26,072 bases of DNA, from contig CALGII010000253.1 in assembly GCA_937915485.1 (NCBI GenBank), positions 1 to 26,072 on the forward strand, written 5' to 3'. Positions 8,485 to 13,797 of the stretch are shown here, piece after piece; the stretch's first letter is position 1, and every line of letters begins with the position of its first letter. Made by a program: the position numbers and the translations under genes. The notes beneath the pieces were generated by a model, which worked only from the letters and a program-made list of their open reading frames with translations, did not search any database and was not told the origin of the DNA. The stretch is from an uncultured Ignavibacteriota bacterium. Lineage in GTDB: Bacteria; Bacteroidota; Ignavibacteria; Tepidaquicellales; Tepidaquicellaceae.

Positions 8485-8949
8485 TTAATTCAAATCGATT
8501 TTTAAATATTTTGAAAATATTTTTTCTGATTCATTGAATTGTGTGCTAAACCACATAATCAAATCGTAATTTTCGTTGCAATATTTTTTATATTCTTCGT
8601 CTCTGTCAACTTTTTCACGCAAATGTTCTAGCATATCGTATGTTTTATGTAATTCGAGACCCTTTTTATATAATATATCTACATAATTTTTCACTTCTTT
8701 TCTAAATAAAAAATTTGCTTCATTTGTTTCATTAAGTAATAGTAAGCAGTCATTTATTTCAAGTATTGCCTTAATATTTGCTTTTGCTATAAATTGCATA
8801 ACCGATTTATAAACTGGCAGTCTTCTTTCATATAAATCTCTTTTTGTGTTAAACTTTGCTAACTTATATTGTTGATATGCAATAAAAGCAACAATTGATG
8901 CAATAATGAGACTTATAATAATAGGGGTATCTTTAAAAAATATTTCCAT
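8485..8949 (-). CDS. Membrane-anchored helical protein of unknown function
   Basis: A 154-residue protein I do not recognise. It has one N-terminal transmembrane helix (about 8-25, rich in I/A/V) followed by a positively charged stretch. The rest is an almost wholly helical cytoplasmic domain with heptad-like leucines (about 55-75 and 92-112) and many K/E residues. Such short membrane-anchored helical proteins are common in accessory islands, but no catalytic motif is visible. It is the most downstream of four minus-strand genes on AT-rich DNA, 124 bp after the HEPN gene. A defence or anchoring role is only a guess from position. Confidence 0.55.
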   Translation of the reverse strand: MEIFFKDTPIIISLIIASIVAFIAYQQYKLAKFNTKRDLYERRLPVYKSVMQFIAKANIKAILEINDCLLLLNETNEANFLFRKEVKNYVDILYKKGLELHKTYDMLEHLREKVDRDEEYKKYCNENYDLIMWFSTQFNESEKIFSKYLKIDLN

Positions 8950-9073
8950 TGTGTTATGGCTGATAAATTAAATTTGCTTTTCAAATAATTTCTATAGATC
9001 TATAAATTACACTCCAATTATATTCTGTTATCATTACTAAATGCATAAATTTTTCTAAATCAATGAATATTTT

Positions 9074-9541
9074 TCAATTCATATGATGGATTTTTGTTCT
9101 CTTGTCTTTTAAACCGAGTAAATTTATTGATAAGATTGAGAAAGAATTTTGGATTCTAGTTCTAAAAGTATATCTAGTGAACTTTTCCCCTTCTAAATTA
9201 TTAGTAATTCTTTTAGCCCAATCCGCGAAATCACCGTTTCTAATATCAAAATTTAACTCATGCGCAATCTTATTTCTCAAACTATTGATATCTTTTAAAG
9301 TGGATACAATAAAATTCTTTTTCTTCTCGTTACAAACTACAAACTCATCAAGTAAAGTAATTTTTCTATAGAAAGATAAATATTCATAATCATGAATCTT
9401 GTTTCTTCTAAGGACTTCATTTAAAATGACCTCTAAAAGCAAATGTCCTTTTAATAATAGTGAAACTAAATCGACCTTGGGGTGTAAATTAGCCCAAACA
9501 GCCCATTCAGTAATTAAATCAATATTTCGTTTCTTTCCCAA
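9074..9541 (-). CDS. HEPN-domain protein, predicted RNase
   Basis: A 155-residue, mostly helical protein. The segment S-L-R-N-K-I-A-H-E-L at 87-96 matches the HEPN catalytic motif R-(x4-6)-H with the usual polar residue after Arg (R89, N90, H94). HEPN proteins are metal-independent ribonucleases found in toxin-antitoxin and antiphage systems. An upstream amphipathic helical stretch (about 25-45) and D-Y-E-Y-L-S-F region resemble the first helices of such folds. The only possible start is TTG (9541-9539), because an in-frame stop lies just upstream. There is no adjacent MNT nucleotidyltransferase partner. Cut-off position within the HEPN superfamily cannot be decided by eye; the motif itself is clear. 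Confidence 0.68.
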   Translation of the reverse strand: MGKKRNIDLITEWAVWANLHPKVDLVSLLLKGHLLLEVILNEVLRRNKIHDYEYLSFYRKITLLDEFVVCNEKKKNFIVSTLKDINSLRNKIAHELNFDIRNGDFADWAKRITNNLEGEKFTRYTFRTRIQNSFSILSINLLGLKDKRTKIHHMN

Positions 9542-9616
9542 TATAAACTAAGATAGTAATAAAATATTTTCCGCAATTCAGAACTTTCATGACGATAATA
9601 ACGGAGAAAAATCTTT

Positions 9617-10015
9617 TTAGGACAGTTTTGGTCTTTGGAAATCATACACCTGTTTATTTATATTTTCTAGAATATCTTTGCATGTGTCCATATAAACCTT
9701 AATAAATTTCTCTTTATCTGTAATAGTTTCAGGCACAATTATTTTATCCCTATTTACAGCATTAAGAAAGCTAACTATATTATTCTTATCAAATGCTAAA
9801 GGGGCAAGGGTAGAAAACACTTCGCATAATGAAATAGATATTTCTCTTAATCCATTATAGAAGTCATTATTTGGTTTCCCAAAATATTTGCTTTCTGAAT
9901 TTGCATCGTATTCGGCAATAAAGAAATCATTAGCAGAGCAACCATCCCAATCTGTTTTAAGATATTTTTTACAAAACTCTTTATTATTTAATTTAAGATT
10001 TTGCTTTTTATTCAT
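9617..10015 (-). CDS. Hypothetical protein in the AT-rich defence-like cluster
   Basis: A 132-residue soluble protein of unknown function. The N terminus is lysine-rich. A region W-D-G-C-S-A-N-D-F-F-I-A-E-Y at about 23-36 is followed by a helical half with N-D-F-Y-N-G-L-R-E-I-S at about 50-60. No signal peptide, transmembrane helix or known catalytic motif is visible. It lies between the HEPN gene (75 bp downstream) and the zinc-finger nuclease gene (76 bp upstream), all on the same strand, so co-expression is likely. It could be an antitoxin, adaptor or sensor for either neighbour; the sequence does not say which. Confidence 0.5.
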   Translation of the reverse strand: MNKKQNLKLNNKEFCKKYLKTDWDGCSANDFFIAEYDANSESKYFGKPNNDFYNGLREISISLCEVFSTLAPLAFDKNNIVSFLNAVNRDKIIVPETITDKEKFIKVYMDTCKDILENINKQVYDFQRPKLS

Positions 10016-10091
10016 TACTAATTTTTATTGTGACTAAATCTTTGCCTATAAAATATAAATCCTTACGATATCAAGACGTTTAAAAATCATT

Positions 10092-10964
10092 TTAATGTGG
10101 AACAACTAAAACGATAACTTCGATTTTATTCTGCTTGCCTGATAGATCATTTTCGATTCCAACAGGATTGCGTATCTCTCTGTTTGGATCATAAACGAAA
10201 CAATAGAGCTGCTCACAATCTGGATGTGTTTGATATTTATTAATATCAATTATTAATTGATTGCCAATTTCTTTCTCTTTCAATTTTTGTGATGCGAATT
10301 TTACTTCGATTACTATTTTTTCGGTTTTTAATAAAAAATCAACTCTAGAATTTGAGCCAGCATAACTAGGAGTGTATTCTTCTGGTCTAACATCATTAAA
10401 AAATGCTCTAAGGATAGCATGCATGAGATCTTGCACGTCATATTCATCTTCTATTTCAATAGTTTTTCTATTATTATACCTTCTTTGAATTTGCCGTGCA
10501 GATTTATCAAAGTTCCTTAAAATAGTCAATAATACTTGTGATGGTCTTGGTTGTTCAGCGTTTCTGAGTCCTTTTCTATTTTCCATCCATTTTAACTCTT
10601 TTATCTTTATCGATATAGCATCGAAAAGCTCTTTAAGTCCATAATTATTTGGGCTAGTTGGTTGTATTGTATATTTCAAAACATCGGTGAATGATATATC
10701 AAGGATTCCTTTAATTTCATGGTAACTGTAAAATTTCGAGACATGTATGGTAGCAAATTGATATTCATTATCTTCAGATTCGATTTTTGCTTTCCAACTT
10801 TTTATTCTACAAACATTTAAAATAGTATCAATAATCTGATTATACTTTTGCTTTTTTGTATATTCCTTTATTATCTTATCATGTTGTTTGCAAAATCCAG
10901 AAGGTCCAGCTACTTTTGAACATTTTTTCCCTGCAGTTGTTTTAGCCTTGCAAATATTATTCAT
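10092..10964 (-). CDS. Zinc-finger protein with C-terminal DpnII/MboI-like PD-(D/E)XK nuclease domain
   Basis: A 290-residue two-part protein. The N terminus has a compact Cys/His finger (C5, C15, C25, H28, spacing C-x9-C-x9-C-x2-H), like the small fingers of the DUF5763 type. An uncharacterised helical middle spans about 35-175. The C-terminal part (about 175-290) looks like the REase_DpnII-MboI fold family: R-P-E-E-Y-T-P-S-Y at 193-201, R-V-D-F at 207-210 (D209), V-I-E-V-K at 218-222 (E220, K222), and Q236. These make a complete PD-(D/E)XK active site. No dedicated methyltransferase is beside it, so it may be a stand-alone effector rather than part of a classical restriction system. It is the first gene of the minus-strand cluster. 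Confidence 0.75.
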   Translation of the reverse strand: MNNICKAKTTAGKKCSKVAGPSGFCKQHDKIIKEYTKKQKYNQIIDTILNVCRIKSWKAKIESEDNEYQFATIHVSKFYSYHEIKGILDISFTDVLKYTIQPTSPNNYGLKELFDAISIKIKELKWMENRKGLRNAEQPRPSQVLLTILRNFDKSARQIQRRYNNRKTIEIEDEYDVQDLMHAILRAFFNDVRPEEYTPSYAGSNSRVDFLLKTEKIVIEVKFASQKLKEKEIGNQLIIDINKYQTHPDCEQLYCFVYDPNREIRNPVGIENDLSGKQNKIEVIVLVVPH

Positions 10965-11009
10965 TTTGAATTTGAGTATTCAAATTTTCCAAATTATTAA
11001 GCTTGAATT

Positions 11010-11049
11010 GTTTAAAGAATATATTAATTGGAGATGAAACTAAATATTC
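11010..11049 (-). repeat. Shared upstream element, copy 2 (before zinc-finger nuclease)
   Basis: Contains ATATTAATTGGAGATGAAAC and ends ATATTC on the plus strand, about 45 bp upstream of the minus-strand start at 10964. It matches the element at 8329-8366 in sequence, orientation and distance to the gene. Confidence 0.6.
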
Positions 11050-11061
11050 AATTTATATACA

Positions 11062-11087
11062 AACATCCTCCCTTGCGGGAGGATGTT
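11062..11087 (-). terminator. Strong GC-rich hairpin, probable terminator
   Basis: AACATCCTCCC and GGGAGGATGTT form a perfect 11-bp stem around the tetraloop TTGC. On the minus strand it is followed by TTGTATAT, a weak T-rich tail. It lies beyond the end of the Fn3 gene and at the right edge of the AT-rich island. Confidence 0.55.
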
Positions 11088-11093
11088 ATAAAA

Positions 11094-11121
11094 GTTATGA
11101 AATATTTTCTTATTTCATAAC
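11094..11121 (-). terminator. Second perfect hairpin, probable terminator of the Fn3 gene
   Basis: GTTATGAAATA and TATTTCATAAC form a perfect 11-bp stem with a 6-nt loop. On the minus strand it is followed by TTTTATAA. It lies 70 bp past the Fn3 stop and only 6 bp from the neighbouring GC-rich hairpin. Confidence 0.5.
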
Positions 11122-11190
11122 CCGGTTGTTACCCCCAAAACAAAGTACTACGGAATTATTCTGACAATATTATTAATCAAAGAACGGATA

Positions 11191-11838
11191 TTACTGAACG
11201 AATTTTTCGACCGGCTCGGTGAAGTTATACAGGTTGATTGTGTTTGCTTCCGGACTTGTCGCGGCGGATTTGAAAACGTATTTCTTGCCGCTCTTCAGTC
11301 CCGTGATTAAGCCGGTTGTCTTCGAGAATAACTTGCTTTGCCATTCGGCGTCGCTTCCCGGCACGGTTCCATCCGACCGCACTTCATAGTAAAGAACAAT
11401 GTAGCCCGTCGCTCTCGCCACGAGTCCGATTTCAATCTTCACAGTTCCCGGGTCTATGCCTTCGCCGACACGGAATATCGACGGCTGTTCAAGAACTCCA
11501 ACCGGAGCGGGAACCTTGCTCAGCGGGAAGCCCGAGCCTTCGAGTTTTACGAGGTCGCCGTCCGCTGTCGTGTTAACGTAATTGCCGAGGTCCGCCATCA
11601 TATCTTCGAGAATTTTCCGCTTGGCGTTTTTGTCCGCAGTGTCCTGCTTCGTGCCGTCTTTTGATTTCACGAGCGCGTTTGAATAGTCCTCAATCGCCGT
11701 AAGAAAAACGGGCAGTGTCGGGCTCGGCGTCGGGAAATCGGGATTGGCGTTCAGTTTTTCGTGAATCAGTGTCGCCGTTTCAGTAAGGTCATTATCCTTT
11801 ACTTTCGTAAAGTTAATGATTGCTTTTTGTTTTTTCAT
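11191..11838 (-). CDS. Small fibronectin type III-like protein
   Basis: A 215-residue protein with no signal peptide. The first half (about 1-105) is helical and charged (I-I-N-F-T-K-V-K-D-N-D-L opening, a repeated pattern of A/K/D residues). The second half (about 115-212) resembles an Fn3 beta-sandwich, with G-Y-I-V-L-Y-Y-E-V near 147-155 and the closing strand L-K-S-G-K-K-Y-V-F-K at about 181-190. Similar small Fn3-containing proteins occur in Bacteroidota genomes, with unknown function. It has an unusually strong Shine-Dalgarno compared with other genes here, which suggests high expression. G+C returns to core-like values in this gene. It is flanked by repeats on one side and two hairpins on the other. 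Confidence 0.7.
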   Translation of the reverse strand: MKKQKAIINFTKVKDNDLTETATLIHEKLNANPDFPTPSPTLPVFLTAIEDYSNALVKSKDGTKQDTADKNAKRKILEDMMADLGNYVNTTADGDLVKLEGSGFPLSKVPAPVGVLEQPSIFRVGEGIDPGTVKIEIGLVARATGYIVLYYEVRSDGTVPGSDAEWQSKLFSKTTGLITGLKSGKKYVFKSAATSPEANTINLYNFTEPVEKFVQ

Positions 11839-11846
11839 TGTTATTT

Positions 11847-11852
11847 CCTCCT
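11847..11852 (-). promoter_or_regulatory. Strong Shine-Dalgarno of the Fn3 gene
   Basis: AGGAGG on the minus strand, 8 nt before the ATG at 11838. Most other starts in this window have no such purine-rich site, which makes this one stand out and fixes the start. Confidence 0.7.
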
Positions 11853-12034
11853 GCTCTGCTTTTTAATCAGAGTTTTAAATTTTAGGAAAAAGAAATTTAA
11901 AATTATTTAAAAAGCAAATTAGTCAAGTTTACAAAAATAAATCCCTATTAATCAAGTCTAAAAAATGAAAGTGTACGAAATAATTAACAACGGCGTATAA
12001 AAATTGCCGCGCCCCTCCGGTTTCATATTTTTCT

Positions 12035-12118
12035 TCCGCGGTAATTTGCCCGGAATCCGCGGTAATTTGTCGGGAATCATCGGGAAACTGCCGGGAATCT
12101 GCGGGAAATTGCGGATTA
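12035..12118. repeat. 21-bp minisatellite A, four units
   Basis: Four consecutive 21-bp units (starts 12035, 12056, 12077, 12098). The first two share TCCGCGGTAATTTG then C/T, CC/CG, GGAA; the third and fourth drift (T-C-A-T-C-G-G-G, T-C-T-G-C-G-G-G). Read on the minus strand this gives heptapeptides like Q-F-P-A-D-S-R. It lies in an otherwise gene-free stretch, 46 bp from a second 21-bp array of unrelated consensus. Confidence 0.85.
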
Positions 12119-12164
12119 AGCCGTTTTTTGAACAGAATCAGCATTTTTAATTCTAAATCAATCC

Positions 12165-12395
12165 TCCGAAACCGCTTCGCAATGCTCCGAAGTCGTTTCG
12201 CAATGCTCCGAAGGAGTTTCGTAATGCTCCGAAGGAGTTTCGCAATGTTCCGAAGGAGTTTCGCAAGTCTCCGAAGTCGTTTCGTAAGCCCCCGAAATCG
12301 TTTCGCAATGTTCCGAAATCGTTTCGCAATGCCCCGAAATCGTTTCGCAATGTTCCGAAGGAGTTTCGTAATGCTCCGATATCGTTTCGCAAGCC
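12165..12395. repeat. 21-bp minisatellite B, eleven units
   Basis: Eleven uninterrupted 21-bp units. Each is TCCGAA (or CCCGAA) followed by a variable block (ATCG, GTCG, GGAG or ACCG), then TTTCG (CTTCG in unit 1), then CAATGC/T or variants. A degenerate twelfth unit follows to about 12416. The core CGAAA-TCG-TTTCG is a small inverted repeat, so each unit can form a short hairpin. Because 21 is divisible by three and the unit lacks stops in most frames, several overlapping open frames run through it (for example a heptapeptide L-R-N-D-F-G-A on the minus strand); I do not count these as genes. Confidence 0.93.
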
Positions 12396-12480
12396 CCCGA
12401 AGTAATAAAAGCATGTCCGCAAGGAGTGAAAGCGTATGCTTTCTCCATAATATTATATCGTAATGGGGCGGTGGCGAGAA

Positions 12481-12539
12481 ATGACAAACAAAAAGGGAAT
12501 GAAATACAAAAGAAAATAACAACAGGAGTGGTTATGGAT
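12481..12539. repeat. 59-bp direct repeat, copy 1
   Basis: Begins ATGACAAACAAAAAGGGAAT and ends GGAGTGGTTATGGAT. It differs from the copy at 12604-12662 by one base that I can see. The two starts are 123 bp apart. Confidence 0.85.
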
Positions 12540-12736
12540 GACCCAAAGGGTACCCCCCGCTAAGAGTCCGCCGCAGCGGACGGGAATGACAAACAAAAAG
12601 GGAATGACAAGCAAAAAGGGAATGAAATACAAAAGAAAATAACAACAGGAGTGGTTATGGATTCCGGTTTGCTACGACAGATGCAATGACGGTATAACCG
12701 TTTATGGATTCCGGCTAAGAGCATGCCGGAATGACA
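12532..12736. repeat. Three TTATGGAT...AATGAC hairpin-like units
   Basis: Units run 12532-12590, 12655-12690 and 12702-12736. The first contains the hairpin GTCCGC-CGCA-GCGGAC (12566-12581). The third contains ATTCCGGC and GCCGGAAT around a 9-nt loop (12708-12732). The form 'ATGGATTCCGG...CCGGAATGAC' resembles dispersed intergenic repeats known from many bacterial genomes; a link to those families is inferred from resemblance only. Confidence 0.65.
12604..12662. repeat. 59-bp direct repeat, copy 2
   Basis: Begins ATGACAAGCAAAAAGGGAAT and ends GGAGTGGTTATGGAT, matching copy 1. Each copy leads directly into a unit that starts TTATGGAT and ends in AATGAC, so the duplicated block appears to include a dispersed-repeat unit. 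Confidence 0.85.
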
Positions 12737-12902
12737 AACTAAAAAAAATGGTAAAGAAGAATAATAAACGGAAAAGAAAAAGTATGGAGAGCCGGCGGGC
12801 GGTAAATTATTCTTATTGTGTTGTAAAAATTTTTGTAAAAGGATATTTTAGGCAATTGTTGATTGTGAAGAATCATTTTATACTATGAAAATATTCTTAA
12901 AC

Positions 12903-12938
12903 AGTTTGTAAAGTTTTCAAAATAGTTTGTAAAGTTTT
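12903..12938 (+). promoter_or_regulatory. Two AGTTTGTAAAGTTTT repeats phased at 21 bp
   Basis: Identical 15-mers at 12903-12917 and 12924-12938, exactly 21 bp apart, or two helical turns. They end 10 nt before the TTG start of the lipoprotein gene. They could be a tandem regulator-binding site, but simple AT-rich duplication is equally possible. Confidence 0.4.
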
Positions 12939-12948
12939 TTAAAATAAT

Positions 12949-13779
12949 TTGAAGAGTTTATTAAATATTGTTTTTTGTTTTCTTCTGTCCGCGGCTGCGC
13001 TCTTTCTTTTTTCCTGCAATAAAGACGACGTAGTTTCGAACGGCGGTCAGCAGACGGAACTTTCTTACGCGAAGATTTTTACGGTGCAGTCGGGCGCGGC
13101 GAAGTTCGAGGTTTACAGCGCTTCGGGAAGCGGTATGATTTACGGCTACAACGATATCGGTTTCAAGGTTTTCATAGACGGAAACGAAAAGAATTCGGGT
13201 TCGGTCAAATTCAAGCCGATGATGTATCATTCGATTGGCGGTCCCGGGCATTCGTCTCCGGTTTCTCCGGAATATTTATACAGCAGTGAGTATAACCTTT
13301 TCAAGGGTTACGCCTGCTTCACTATGATTTCCGATTCATCGGCAATGTGGTTTGCCGATTATGTTTACAACGACCTGTACGCGGTAGATTCCGCATTCTT
13401 CACGGTTACCGCTGTTTCAGGAAAGCAACTGGCTTACTGGGATGACGTAAATCACGGCGGCACTTACTGCCTTACGCTCATAAAGCCGTTCACTGTTTCG
13501 GCGGGCGCGAATGAGTTCACGTGCATTCTTCACAGAACGAACGACGATATTAATTTTGCCGAAATTGATTCCGCGTCTATGATTATCAAAACATATTTCG
13601 AGCAGTCGGGAGAGGTTTCGCAGAACAACATTAACCCCGCGTGGAAAGGCGGCGGAATTTATACGGGTTCCGTTAACTTCACAAAAACCGGCAAGTGGCA
13701 CGTTCTCGACACGATTTATCATAACAATTCACGAATAACAAAAAATTCCCCGCCCGATTTTGTATTCACTGTTCATTAA
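12949..13779 (+). CDS. Lipoprotein with two YtkA/FixH-like beta domains
   Basis: A 276-residue lipoprotein. The signal peptide ends in F-L-F-S-C with the lipidated Cys at 23. Starting from TTG (12949) is needed to include this signal, as no in-frame ATG lies upstream. The mature part seems to be two related halves. The first has M-M-Y-H-S-I-G-G-P-G-H-S-S-P and the second W-K-G-G-G-I-Y-T-G-S-V-N-F-T-K-T-G-K-W, the latter very like the closing strand of YtkA/FixH-type domains. The Met/His-containing loop in the first half recalls the metal-binding loops of such domains. A role in metal or redox handling at the outer or inner membrane surface is inferred, not shown. It is 18 bp before the EFR1 gene on the same strand. 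Confidence 0.7.
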   Translation: MKSLLNIVFCFLLSAAALFLFSCNKDDVVSNGGQQTELSYAKIFTVQSGAAKFEVYSASGSGMIYGYNDIGFKVFIDGNEKNSGSVKFKPMMYHSIGGPGHSSPVSPEYLYSSEYNLFKGYACFTMISDSSAMWFADYVYNDLYAVDSAFFTVTAVSGKQLAYWDDVNHGGTYCLTLIKPFTVSAGANEFTCILHRTNDDINFAEIDSASMIIKTYFEQSGEVSQNNINPAWKGGGIYTGSVNFTKTGKWHVLDTIYHNNSRITKNSPPDFVFTVH

Positions 13780-13797
13780 GGCGGTTTAAATTTTAAT

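Larger units (their letters stand above)
11839..12948. other. Gene-poor repeat-rich intergenic region
   Basis: About 1.1 kb without a gene I can support. It contains two 21-bp minisatellites, a 59-bp direct duplication, three TTATGGAT...GAATGAC hairpin-like units, an AT-rich stretch (12736-12900) with nothing recognisable, and 21-bp-phased direct repeats just before the lipoprotein gene. Open frames of up to 197 codons exist but consist mostly of repeat translation. Confidence 0.75.

Noticed and set aside
12165..12395. CRISPR array
   Set aside because: Units are contiguous with no unique spacers and no cas gene is nearby.
11929..12522. 197-codon minus-strand open frame through the repeats
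   Set aside because: Most of it is the translation of two 21-bp arrays, whose unit is open in most frames on both strands; no frame is favoured and there is no homology, signal or Shine-Dalgarno.
12736..12902. Small RNA or promoter in the AT-rich stretch before the lipoprotein
   Set aside because: No stable hairpin plus T-run and no good match to the Bacteroidota promoter pattern TTG-N19-TAnnTTTG.
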